DNA of 64,000 nucleotides from Fuerstiella marisgermanici (lineage in GTDB: Bacteria; Planctomycetota; Planctomycetia; Planctomycetales; Planctomycetaceae): positions 5,985,001 to 6,049,000 of the forward strand of contig NZ_CP017641.1 of NCBI RefSeq assembly GCF_001983935.1, read 5' to 3'. A program made the translations under genes and the position numbers. Of the stretch, positions 46,761-55,082 are shown in pieces. Numbering within the stretch: the first letter of the stretch is position 1; every line of letters begins with the position of its first letter. Below the pieces are notes generated by a model. That model searched no databases and had not been told where the DNA came from. It worked only from the letters and a program-made list of their open reading frames with translations.

Positions 46761-46984
46761 GTTGTTGATTGAAGAGTGTTTGATAGAAGTAGAAATCGCT
46801 GAGTAGTCACCGCCCGCGTTAATGCCGGGCAAATCGAATCCGCCTTGTGTTCGTGCGCAGTAACCTGTGGCCCACAAGAGTAGTCGCGGTGTGGGGCGTG
46901 CGGCAGATGTGTTGAAGGGACAACGACCAACGGAGTTGCCGCCAGCAACGTGATGAAGTGGATCTGCCGGAATAAGCTATTCAC
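46757..46984 (-). CDS. Small His/Cys-containing secreted protein, overlapping both neighbours (75 aa)
   Basis: A GTG at 46984 opens 75 residues: MNSLFRQIHFITLLAATPLV is a plausible signal peptide, and the mature part has HLPHAPHRDYSCG and HEHKADSICPALTRA. The second stretch weakly resembles the CPxCQ region of the DUF2946-like proteins. The GTG lies inside the ATGTGA at the end of the prepilin peptidase gene, and its TGA overlaps the MoxR ATG. This double coupling, and the otherwise empty 220 bases, support a real gene. No family recognised. Confidence 0.6.
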   Translation of the reverse strand: MNSLFRQIHFITLLAATPLVVVPSTHLPHAPHRDYSCGPQVTAHEHKADSICPALTRAVTTQRFLLLSNTLQSTT

Positions 46985-48612
46985 ATGGCACCTCCCACGG
47001 TCACTGTGAGTTGCCGCCACAGGCAATGGTGAATCAGCACAATGACCGGCAGCAACCAGTGCCGCGGTGCGATCGCAGTGGTTGTGGCAAGTAGCCCGTT
47101 GGCAGTGGAATGCACGCTGGTCCCTTGAGCAACGCCCGCAGTCGTTTCCCTGCCTGCGCCGGTCGATGCGATCGTTCCAGTTCCAGTGGGCAACATGTCT
47201 GCGAGTGTCCAGAGCACGCTGGCTGCCGCGCAGAGAACGCCGATCCCAACCGCGGCCTGCCAGCCGAATGCGATCCCGATCAGCAGCCATGTCGCCAACT
47301 GAAACGGAAGCCCGCATAAACGACTGACCAGCCAGCCTGTCAGGCCGCCGACGATCATGCCGCTTAGCAACCGGCCAGCTATGTCCACAAATAGATGGAG
47401 CGCATTATTCCCCGGCCTCCACAAATTCGCTTCGCCGTTGGCCCAGGGCAGCAGATGTGGCCAGATCAGTGTGGCTGTGACAGCCAGTCCGATCGTGATC
47501 ACCGCTGCTTTCACCGGCACAACATGTCCGTCGCGTCTCATCATCGTCCATGCAAATACGGCGCATAGGACGAAACAATGAAACAGATACAGCCCCAGCA
47601 AATCCCACTTGGTGTAGAACAGAATCCAGAGGACCCCCGCATAATGATTTGGCGACCTTCCGGGCAGATTCGTACCACCGGAAATCAGTTCCACAAAATA
47701 GAGGAGTAGAAACAGCAAGCCAACGGTCAGCTCGACCGAAGGATAGCGTGATGAAATTGGCGTTTGGCAGCTTCTGCACCGACCCTGTAACTTTAACCAG
47801 CCAATCAACGGCAGATTGTCTCGCCAGGCAATCTCCGTCCGACAGACCGGGCAGTGCGATGCGCTGGCCACCACAGAAATGCCTGCGGGTACGCGATAGA
47901 TCACGACGTTCAGAAAGCTACCCACGCAGCTTCCCACAACCAGAAACCACAGACCTGTTACAGCTTCACTGAAGTTAAACAGAATATTCTGCGGCAGCGT
48001 CATTCGATCCATCGCACGCTGCGGATCGGTTGCATCCAGCGATTGCTGGTAAATGGCTTCCTGAACCAGCGGAACAGCCAGGGACCAGACCATCACGGCT
48101 CCAAGCGTACCCCAGAGCAAAATTCGCAGCCCATCCCGCATCAACAGTGCAGACATCCGGGCACGAGTCTGCGGCACCTGCAATGTGCGGCGCAGACCAA
48201 TAGCGAAGTCGGCCAAATCCCGACAGAGCAGCAAGCCCAACATGGTCAGCAAGACAGTTTCGGAAAACGGTCCATGAGCAATCACGGCACGACTGGTTCC
48301 GCGCGACATAAAGGCGCCCCCAACCAGCAGCGTGCATGCGACCGTGATAAGCGGGAAGAACCAGCGACGCCTGACAGCATAGACAACTCGCCAGCACAAC
48401 CAGGCACTAGCCACAATTCCAACGATCACCGAAGGCTGGCTGCCAATCACCATGAGGCGAACCCCACCGCAGAAGGCTGCTTGCACGCACAGTAAGATGC
48501 GAACGTATTGCGCAATCAGTGACGACTCAACATGCACTTCGGCAGCCGCTTCACGACGAGGAATGTCCTCCGCTTGTATTACGGAAGGAGTTTGCAGCAG
48601 CAACCTGCTCAT
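46981..48612 (-). CDS. Prepilin peptidase (A24)-like membrane protein, possibly inactive
   Basis: 543 residues. An extra N-terminal membrane part (about 1-205) precedes a PilD-type core: FLNVVIYRVPAGISVV, then CPVC and CRSC zinc cysteines (about 250-285) and PSVELTVGLLF. The first catalytic Asp may be in RRDGHVVP. The second, normally GxGD in an Asp-Val-Lys context ahead of a GWQ-containing helix, appears as LPFQLATWLL (around 435-444), with Gln in the Asp position. It may therefore be inactive, or aligned wrongly by eye. It overlaps the thioredoxin-like gene (ATGA) and the 75-residue gene. Confidence 0.82.
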   Translation of the reverse strand: MSRLLLQTPSVIQAEDIPRREAAAEVHVESSLIAQYVRILLCVQAAFCGGVRLMVIGSQPSVIVGIVASAWLCWRVVYAVRRRWFFPLITVACTLLVGGAFMSRGTSRAVIAHGPFSETVLLTMLGLLLCRDLADFAIGLRRTLQVPQTRARMSALLMRDGLRILLWGTLGAVMVWSLAVPLVQEAIYQQSLDATDPQRAMDRMTLPQNILFNFSEAVTGLWFLVVGSCVGSFLNVVIYRVPAGISVVASASHCPVCRTEIAWRDNLPLIGWLKLQGRCRSCQTPISSRYPSVELTVGLLFLLLYFVELISGGTNLPGRSPNHYAGVLWILFYTKWDLLGLYLFHCFVLCAVFAWTMMRRDGHVVPVKAAVITIGLAVTATLIWPHLLPWANGEANLWRPGNNALHLFVDIAGRLLSGMIVGGLTGWLVSRLCGLPFQLATWLLIGIAFGWQAAVGIGVLCAAASVLWTLADMLPTGTGTIASTGAGRETTAGVAQGTSVHSTANGLLATTTAIAPRHWLLPVIVLIHHCLWRQLTVTVGGAM

Positions 48613-49214
48613 GGCAAACTCCCTTCAGTTTGCTGGTGTGCTGAAGCTTTCGAGGCAGCATCATCCAGTTTCGTTCCGACCGCAGCTCGGACATCTTCCG
48701 CGACAAAATCAGCCGACGTGGGCCACGTGCGAACGCTGGCAACCTTGCCTTCTGAATACACGACATAGCTGGGACAGACCGTGGCTCCTACGTTCTGCGC
48801 GAGCGTGTGGTTCAGGTTGAAGTCGATCCGCACCACATCGGCCTGTTGCTGCAATTCCGCGGCCTTCTGCCGAATGGGAGAACGCATGTCATCGCAGCGG
48901 TAACAGCCAGAAAGCACGCTGAATTCCACCAGCACAGGTCGCTCGCTGGTGTCCACAAGTTCCCGCAATTCATCTTTACCGACTTCACGAATGACCGCTT
49001 CGGGCGGATCGCTCACGGATGACACCGACGGCAGGACGGGCATCGATAAGTCGTCTGTCGCGGCTTCGTCCGCGCAACCCGACAGCAGCAGCAACAGGCA
49101 CGATAGCCCGGTCGCCGCAAGTACCGGGGCGGAAGCCGCAGCAACAAACGGGCGTGGGCTCGCAGCCTCGATTGCGTCTGGTATCAGATCGCTGGACAAG
49201 GTGGACCGCGACAT
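48609..49214 (-). CDS. Thioredoxin-like lipoprotein with CYRC motif
   Basis: 201 residues from the ATG at 49214 (overlapping the GTPase stop as TGATG); GTG at 49217 is possible. A lipobox-like LLLSGC follows a hydrophobic stretch near residues 28-45, so it is probably lipid-anchored despite a long N-region. The thioredoxin fold follows: PVLVEFSVLSGCYRCDDM, with CxxC in the active-site position, and TVCPSYVVYSEGK with the cis-Pro region. A periplasmic disulfide reductase keeping Cys metal sites reduced would fit its neighbours (inferred). Confidence 0.87.
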   Translation of the reverse strand: MSRSTLSSDLIPDAIEAASPRPFVAAASAPVLAATGLSCLLLLLSGCADEAATDDLSMPVLPSVSSVSDPPEAVIREVGKDELRELVDTSERPVLVEFSVLSGCYRCDDMRSPIRQKAAELQQQADVVRIDFNLNHTLAQNVGATVCPSYVVYSEGKVASVRTWPTSADFVAEDVRAAVGTKLDDAASKASAHQQTEGSLP

Positions 49215-50458
49215 CACGTGTCCTCACCAAAATCAACAGCAACTTCCTGATCATTCATCACTGTCCACGGTTCGAATGGGTCCTCGAACTGCTTCCAAAC
49301 CAGTTCGCCAGCGGCCATTTCCTCACCCGTCAGCAGACACTCATCCAATGTTCGCTGGATCGTTGTGCGATCCAGATCCTGACCGATGATCACCAATTCC
49401 TGACGCCGGTCGCCGACTTGTTCGTCCCATACGGATCGAATCTCGGCAACCGTTTGCGGGTCTTCCAATGGCCAGTCATCCTGAGGCGTTTCGGCCCACC
49501 ATTGTCCCGCCGGATCGGCACTGATCACCTGCCCGGCCTGAGACCAGTAACCCGCCAACATGTGCCGACTGGCCAGCCAGAAGTAGCCCTTCGATCGCAA
49601 GATGGTGGACGTGTCACCGCATTCAGTCCAGAAGCGATAGAATCGTTCCGGATGAAACGGTCGGCGAGCGCGGTACACGAAACTGCTGATGCCGTACTCT
49701 TCGGTTTCTTTGGCTTCTTCGCCCCGAGGCACCTGCAGCCACTGTTCCGATTCCTCGGCCCATTCCGCCTGAAACAATCCGGTGTTCAAAATGGACGACA
49801 ACCGCACAGCACCACGAACGGCTTCCAGAATCACGGCTTCGGCATTTAGCTTTTTCAGCGTCGCGTGAAGCGTTTGACGGTCGTCGTCACTAACCAGATC
49901 TGTCTTGTTCAGGATGATCACATTGGCAAATTCAATTTGCTCGACCAACAGCAGCGAGATGTCACGATCATCTGTCTCGTCCAGACCGATTCGCCGATCT
50001 CGCAGCTCTTCGACAGACTGCAGATCGTTCAGGAAGTTCGCGGCATCGACGACTGTCACCATCGTGTCGAGGGTAGCGAAATCACTCAACGCGGAACCAT
50101 CTTCGTCGACGAACGTAAACGTTTCGGCCACGGGAAGCGGTTCGGAAATACCGGTCGATTCGATCAGCAGATAGTCAAAGCGACCTTCACGAGCCAACCG
50201 ACTGACTTCCACCAGCAGGTCTTCTCGCAGAGTACAGCAGATGCAGCCGTTGGACATTTCCACCAGTTTTTCATCGGCGCGACTGAGTTGTGCCTGGCCA
50301 CCGCGTACCAAAGAAGCATCAATGTTGACTTCCGACATATCATTCACAATCACGGCGACTCGCAGGCCATCGCGATTGGTCAGGACGTGATTCAGCAACG
50401 TTGTCTTGCCTGCGCCGAGGAATCCGGACAGCACGGTGACGGGCAGTTTTTTATTCAT
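49214..50458 (-). CDS. COG0523 (CobW/ZigA-like) metal-chaperone GTPase
   Basis: 414 residues from 50458 ([20 protein letters not shown]). G1 Walker [10 protein letters not shown], the metal-binding CICC (in [14 protein letters not shown]), ESTGISEP for the switch region, and ILNKTDLV (NKxD). The CobW_C domain starts at [23 protein letters not shown]0523 GTPases deliver zinc or cobalt to client proteins and are often induced by zinc starvation. The start lies inside the last codons of the preceding 106-residue gene. This is the strongest evidence that block II concerns transition metals. Confidence 0.95.
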   Translation of the reverse strand: MNKKLPVTVLSGFLGAGKTTLLNHVLTNRDGLRVAVIVNDMSEVNIDASLVRGGQAQLSRADEKLVEMSNGCICCTLREDLLVEVSRLAREGRFDYLLIESTGISEPLPVAETFTFVDEDGSALSDFATLDTMVTVVDAANFLNDLQSVEELRDRRIGLDETDDRDISLLLVEQIEFANVIILNKTDLVSDDDRQTLHATLKKLNAEAVILEAVRGAVRLSSILNTGLFQAEWAEESEQWLQVPRGEEAKETEEYGISSFVYRARRPFHPERFYRFWTECGDTSTILRSKGYFWLASRHMLAGYWSQAGQVISADPAGQWWAETPQDDWPLEDPQTVAEIRSVWDEQVGDRRQELVIIGQDLDRTTIQRTLDECLLTGEEMAAGELVWKQFEDPFEPWTVMNDQEVAVDFGEDT

Positions 50459-50771
50459 GAGCCTGAAGGCTTGCTGTTGTTTGAAAAGTGGAGCCAGAAT
50501 GAATGGGCGCCGCCCGCCACGAGCTTGTCTCATGAGTTGGCCGGGCCATACCGGCAGAGGCGGACGCGACCGTGGCGGAGTCGCCAGGCCGTGTAGCCTG
50601 CTTCTGGTGCAAAGGTGGTGGGACTACATAACCTGAGGTCGCAGACGAGACCGGCGACAGTTTGCGTGCCGTCGGTTGTGGCCCCAGAATAATCAGAGCA
50701 CACAGTGACAGCAGGATGGCTGCACACAGCGCAGCCTCACCCAATCGATTGAGCAATTCGCGATTGATCAT
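50451..50771 (-). CDS. Small one-TM protein at the head of the GTPase operon (106 aa)
   Basis: ATG at 50771 ([20 protein letters not shown]). One TM helix at about residues 12-31 is followed by a Ser/Thr/Pro/Ala-rich tail, likely periplasmic and disordered. Its stop at 50451-50453 overlaps the GTPase start by 8 bases, which supports translation. No family recognised. Confidence 0.65.
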   Translation of the reverse strand: MINRELLNRLGEAALCAAILLSLCALIILGPQPTARKLSPVSSATSGYVVPPPLHQKQATRPGDSATVASASAGMARPTHETSSWRAAPIHSGSTFQTTASLQAHE

Positions 50772-50957
50772 GACTGTTCCCTGGCGGAAGCATGGAAGTG
50801 CCGACAAAACCAATGCGCGACACCGTGCTTTCAAAACACGATTGCGCAGCGGTCGCCTGTAATGCGTGCGATCTCAGTCGCAACAGAAAAGCATCGACTG
50901 CGCGAGCATCTCTGTAGACGAAACTTGCGTCGTCAGAAAGCGGCAGTCGGGAGCGAC

Positions 50958-51476
50958 TCAGACAGTCGGCGGCCCACGCGAGGGCAGCGTAAAGCGGGCA
51001 GCGATGTCTGCCACGGCAATCGCATCAGGAAGAGCATAGGGCATCGAGCCAGTCTGCTCCGGCAGCTGTACCGCCACAGCGTTCACTCGAGCCGCGAAGA
51101 TCACCTGGCAGATCGGACATTGGTCGTGATCATGCTCAGGAGCAGGGGAATCTTCCGAATCACGACCGCTGTCTGCCGCAGACGAAGCGTCGTGAGCACA
51201 ACAGGAGTGTCGGCTTGAGCAGGAACGTGCTTCGCTGCCGCCCATCGACTGCAACTGTTCCGAATCGGCGTGGTGGCAACAGTGCGAATGAGTCAACCCG
51301 TGCCAGATGGACGCAACCGATTCCCACAGTAAATGTGAGTCACTCGCCTCGGCCCGGACGTGCGAATGCCCGTCGCATCCGGAATGCAGCAGTTCAGACG
51401 CCGGTTGCAGCAGCAGTTGAGACGCTGCAAGCAACCAGACGATGCTGTTGAGAAAAGTTGTTCGAGGCGCGAACAT
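50958..51476 (-). CDS. DUF2946-like Cys/His-rich membrane protein, paralogue 2
   Basis: 172 residues from 51476 (MFAPRTTFLNSIVWLLAASQ); 51506 is an alternative. A TM or signal segment (about 8-27) precedes a His/Cys-rich region with HSGCDGHSHVRAE, THSHCCHHAD and SSRHSCCAHD, then HDHDQCPICQVIFA and a C-terminus RFTLPSRGPPTV. The order of features equals paralogues 1 and 3. It heads block II with a 186-base gap to the one-TM gene. Predicted metal sensor, chaperone or trap at the membrane surface; inferred. Confidence 0.78.
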   Translation of the reverse strand: MFAPRTTFLNSIVWLLAASQLLLQPASELLHSGCDGHSHVRAEASDSHLLWESVASIWHGLTHSHCCHHADSEQLQSMGGSEARSCSSRHSCCAHDASSAADSGRDSEDSPAPEHDHDQCPICQVIFAARVNAVAVQLPEQTGSMPYALPDAIAVADIAARFTLPSRGPPTV

Positions 51477-51506
51477 TCGAACCGTCAAGCAGTTAGATTT
51501 CTGCAA

Positions 51507-51516
51507 GGTCCGACCA
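51507..51516 (-). promoter_or_regulatory. Candidate operator TGGTCGGACC upstream of paralogue 2 (site 3)
   Basis: Minus-strand reading TTTGGTCGGACCTT, 31 bases upstream of the start at 51476. The other 300-odd bases to 51891 hold only the repeat copy C. Confidence 0.45.
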
Positions 51517-51731
51517 AAGACTAGCTATCAAAGGATACGGCAAACGGCCTGGCTTCAACAGCGCAATCTGAAAGTAATTAGCAGTTTTCCAATGTCGTCG
51601 GGGATGAAGGCGGTCAACGTCCTGTGCCGTTGTGGGAGTGCGGTAAATAGTGCCGCTGGCAGCCGACCGCACAGATTTTCATGTGAGCTGGCGTGTCATT
51701 CGATCCGGCTGCACGTTGAACACGATGCCTG

Positions 51732-51832
51732 GAGCAGTTTCCCTTTTGTTGTGGACGGTGCGGGCTCGTGGGAAACAGCCAACGGAGTTCGAAAAGCTTG
51801 ATCCGCGGCCACAAGTCAGCGAAAGTCGCTGC
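51732..51832 (-). repeat. Dispersed ~100 bp hairpin-headed repeat, copy C
   Basis: On the minus strand it starts CAGCGA-CTT-TCGCTG and continues with the conserved CCGCGG and GTTTCCCACGAGCCCG core. The hairpin end faces the 3' end of the TPR gene, 60 bases away, as copy A faces the 3' end of the DUF3365 gene. More diverged than copies A and B. Confidence 0.7.
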
Positions 51833-51891
51833 AACATTAAGGTGCGGATGCGGTGGTATTTGCATCTTTCATAAATCGTGGCACCTGTCGG

Positions 51892-53412
51892 TTACCGCAA
51901 CGCACGGACACAGGCTTCGATTGTTCGCTGGATTGTGGGATTGTCCTTGCCGCGGCTCACACAAGCCGTCAGGTCTCCGATCGCTTCGGAATGGTTACCG
52001 AGTTCAGCATGAATTTGGCCACGCGTTTCCAGAAATGACACGATATTTGGCATGTCCGCAGTCGCCTGTTCGCTTAGTGCCAGTGCTTCCACCAGAAATT
52101 GTTGCCTCTTATCGATCGGCGTACTCGCATGCAGCGATCGGCATTTTCGCAGAAGGAGCCATGCCAGATTATTGGCCAGTGTCGGATCGTCCGGCGCGGC
52201 CTTCAGCGCGACCCGATAGGCGTCTTCGGCGCGATCCCACTCTCCTCGGGCAACTCGAGCATTGCCGTCCAATGCAGCAAGAACCCATGATGTGGAAGGG
52301 TTCAGTAAAGCGGCCCTCATCGCGGTTGCCAACCGGTCAGGTCGGTCGTTTCCACTGACCGCGTTCTCATTCAGATGAAGAAGTCTGTACAGGCACTGCA
52401 ATTGTGTTTGCTGTTCGTCCGTTGACAGAGTTGTCATCCAGGCCAGGTAAGTATTGCTAAGGGTCAGTGCGATATTCCGACGACGTCCAGCCAGCGTCTC
52501 TGCATACGCCACTTGAGATGCGGGATCCCTTTTTCCGTCCAGCGCTAGACCAGACGCGATTGGTGAATCTGCAGGGGGTGATTCTGCTGTCGGCATTCCT
52601 TCAGATAAAACGCAGACTGCGTCTGAAAATCGGCCGAGAAAGACATACGCCTGAGCCAAATGGATTCGCAGATCGACATTATGTGGTGATTCCGCGAGAA
52701 GCGTTTCGAAGGCTCGGCAAGCCGCTTCTGTTTCCCATCGCGCACCGGACTGATCCCCCTGTCGCGACTTCAACTGAGCGAGCAGCAAACGATCTTCGGG
52801 ATAACGATCAAGCGCCTCGTGAACCAGGGCTTCGACATCACCTAACTTTCGATACTTGGCCAGAAGATGAAGCAGCTCAACGCATTCTTCTCGTGATTCA
52901 ACAGAATTGCGGACAAGATGGCTGAGGTGAACAGCCTGAAAGTAATCTTTCTTTTCGGGCGGAAGGTCAGGCGGATGCTGTGCCAGAAAACGATGAGCCG
53001 GTAAGTGACCCGAGGAATGCGTTGGCGCAATCGATTCCAGCAACTGGTAGGCCTCAGCTTGTTCTCCCAACTCATACAACGACGAAGCCAGCTCTGTTGT
53101 GATGTCGTGATTGCTTTGAGCAAGCTGGCTGGCTTTCTGAAACAACAGTCGCACATCCTGTACGTTCCCATCCACCACAGCCTGGCGGGCAAGCATCAGA
53201 TACTGTTCGAGCAGGGCGGGATCGCGACTTCTGAGATGCGAAACAGCCACTGCTGAGACAAACGCAAATATGAGTGCGATGGCCGGGCTGGCAATGGCAA
53301 GTCTTCCGAACCTGCGACTTCGCCACCATGTTCGAAAAAACAAAAGCAGGCTGAACAACAATCGTCCGAGCCATTTCATTTCGGGAATAAGGAGTAGCCG
53401 TTTGAGCTTCAT
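51892..53412 (-). CDS. Membrane-anchored TPR protein coupled to the exosortase gene
   Basis: 506 residues. A basic N-terminus and a TM segment (about residues 40-60, LAIASPAIALIFAFVSAVAV) precede several TPR-like helix pairs: ALLEQYLMLARQAVVDGNVQ, ELASSLYELGEQAEAYQLLE, WDRAEDAYRVALKAAPDDPTL and SEQATADMPNIVSFLETRG. The start overlaps the exosortase stop as ATGA. Exosortase loci often carry TPR proteins of unclear function; this is probably an accessory of the same membrane system. Confidence 0.87.
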   Translation of the reverse strand: MKLKRLLLIPEMKWLGRLLFSLLLFFRTWWRSRRFGRLAIASPAIALIFAFVSAVAVSHLRSRDPALLEQYLMLARQAVVDGNVQDVRLLFQKASQLAQSNHDITTELASSLYELGEQAEAYQLLESIAPTHSSGHLPAHRFLAQHPPDLPPEKKDYFQAVHLSHLVRNSVESREECVELLHLLAKYRKLGDVEALVHEALDRYPEDRLLLAQLKSRQGDQSGARWETEAACRAFETLLAESPHNVDLRIHLAQAYVFLGRFSDAVCVLSEGMPTAESPPADSPIASGLALDGKRDPASQVAYAETLAGRRRNIALTLSNTYLAWMTTLSTDEQQTQLQCLYRLLHLNENAVSGNDRPDRLATAMRAALLNPSTSWVLAALDGNARVARGEWDRAEDAYRVALKAAPDDPTLANNLAWLLLRKCRSLHASTPIDKRQQFLVEALALSEQATADMPNIVSFLETRGQIHAELGNHSEAIGDLTACVSRGKDNPTIQRTIEACVRALR

Positions 53413-54605
53413 CTGGACTTCCTCCCGTGGGCGACGAATACTTTCTGCACGTCCTGAGTCACCGTAATCCGAGCCGGTCGGAACGAAATGGTTGCGCGGT
53501 CGAGCACGATTTGTGAAGTCGATAGCATCGACGGCCAGAACCGCCAGACGTTTCCAACGCAGCCAACCGCGAAAAACAGGATCAGCACGGCAACGAATCG
53601 TCCGCGCGTCATTCGCAAGCCGGACGGCTGCTTTTTACGAAGGCGTATGCCGGGATCCATGGTTGTCAGCCTGTCCCAGATTCTTCCGAGATTCCCAGCA
53701 AGTCTTTGTCGTTTGGTTTCCGATGCGTTTGGAATCGTCGGAGTATTAATGGGTTCGAAGACAAACAGAAGCGCCTGTTCAGTCATCATCAACAGAAGCA
53801 GAGACATCAAATAGGTGGCGGCCCCCAGGATGTCATGCAGAATGCCGGAACTGAGGTCGAACTGCAGATAGGCATGAGCCCACGCGACGCAGAAGATTCG
53901 GAAGGTATTGCCCGCCACGGCCCAGAAGATGGCTGACAACAAAAGCGGAACGGCGACCACAAACCGCAGCTGACGCCACGACGCATACACGGCAGCGGAA
54001 GCGAGCAACAGATACACTGAGCCGATACCACTGCATGCTTCTTCGACAAAAAACTTTTTGCCGGAAACCTCCAGAATGTTTCCGGACATCAGGTGACGGA
54101 TCGCCGCCATGTCCAGCAAGGCACTTGCCCCACGCGAGGACACTCGCTGCAGTCCGTGAACAAGCTCGCCATCCATGGAAAAGGGCAGTGGCAACAGCAC
54201 AAACAACGGAGCAATCGTGCTGCTGCCAAACGGAATGTTGCGTGCAATTGTCCACAGAATCAGGAGTGTCGCCAAGTACGCGAGCCACGGAGAACCGAGC
54301 CACAGCGCGCCGCCAAAAACCACAGTGGCCAAACCAAACAGCGGTGCACTGAACTTCAGAATCTCAAACGAACACCCGCGATCTGCCGCGACCTTCCAGC
54401 AATCATGGCTTATCACAGCAACGGCGATCAGCATCATCGGAAAGAACTGATAGTGTTCTCGCCGCCATAGGTGACCAAAATACACCTGCAGCCATGGTCC
54501 AAAGCAAACTACGAACAGAATCAACGCGACGAAGGTGTAGAGCTTCGTGCGGCGATTAACTTTTGCTTCCAGTTGTAGAAGTGGCCTAAAAACAGAGACC
54601 TTCAT
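53409..54605 (-). CDS. Exosortase (planctomycete type, XrtU-like)
   Basis: 398 residues from 54605 (MKVSVFRPLLQL); ATG at 54617 is possible. About eight TM helices. The exosortase/archaeosortase catalytic residues are present in order: Cys in EEACSGIGSVYLLL, Arg in NTFRIFCVA and His in ILHDILGAATY. A C-terminal soluble part continues after a further TM (RFVAVLILFFAVGCVGNVW). It cleaves and re-anchors PEP-CTERM proteins at the membrane. A PEP-CTERM gene is 475 bases upstream. The assignment to XrtU is a guess. Confidence 0.9.
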   Translation of the reverse strand: MKVSVFRPLLQLEAKVNRRTKLYTFVALILFVVCFGPWLQVYFGHLWRREHYQFFPMMLIAVAVISHDCWKVAADRGCSFEILKFSAPLFGLATVVFGGALWLGSPWLAYLATLLILWTIARNIPFGSSTIAPLFVLLPLPFSMDGELVHGLQRVSSRGASALLDMAAIRHLMSGNILEVSGKKFFVEEACSGIGSVYLLLASAAVYASWRQLRFVVAVPLLLSAIFWAVAGNTFRIFCVAWAHAYLQFDLSSGILHDILGAATYLMSLLLLMMTEQALLFVFEPINTPTIPNASETKRQRLAGNLGRIWDRLTTMDPGIRLRKKQPSGLRMTRGRFVAVLILFFAVGCVGNVWRFWPSMLSTSQIVLDRATISFRPARITVTQDVQKVFVAHGRKSR

Positions 54606-54668
54606 CGAATTCACCATTTCACTGATACATCACGTTTCTGAGGGCGCTGCGTGACGGCATTCGCGTTA

Positions 54669-54770
54669 CAGCGAATCTCGCTGACCTGTGGCCGCGGAAC
54701 AAGTGTTTCGAACGATGAGGGTTGTTTCCCACGAGCCCGAACCGTCCACCACAAAACGTAAATTGCCCTC
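54669..54770 (+). repeat. Dispersed ~100 bp hairpin-headed repeat, copy B
   Basis: Starts with the same CAGCGA-ATC-TCGCTG hairpin as copy A and shares most of its sequence through GTTTCCCACGAGCCCG. Together with copy C it flanks the exosortase/TPR pair in inverted orientation, hairpins inward. It lies upstream of the exosortase start. Confidence 0.8.
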
Positions 54771-54820
54771 ACGCCCGTCAGCAGATCGCCACGACCACAA
54801 CTCTCAGGACAAACAAAGCT

Positions 54821-55082
54821 CTAAGAACCCCTAACAAAAGCTGTGTGGCCGCGTTGTGACGACAGTGGTCGAGATGCAAGGAAAAGTGACGAGGCGACAG
54901 ATGTCGTCGAGGAGCGCTGACGCTGCAGATCGGCTGCTGTCGTCGCAACCCTCCGGGCCGCTTGTGGTTCCGCCTCAGGCGGCGTCGTTCGTCGTCAACG
55001 ACATTTGTCGCCTCCTTCTCACTTCTTGCCTGAAACGGAACCACAAACGTCGCGGCTCACACAGGTTTGGTTAGGGGTTCTA
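54821..55082 (+). repeat. MITE-like ~264 bp imperfect palindrome, copy 3
   Basis: Same orientation as copy 1, ends CTAAGAACCCCTAAC and GTTAGGGGTTCTA. The last three bases form the TAG stop of the PEP-CTERM gene (minus strand), so the element abuts or was inserted into the end of that gene. Ends CTAAG and CTACG do not form a clean duplication here. Confidence 0.85.

Noticed and set aside
51732-54770. Composite transposon around the exosortase pair
   Set aside because: Flanking repeats are only ~100 bp, carry no transposase, and copy A occurs alone elsewhere; kept as an arrangement of interest only.
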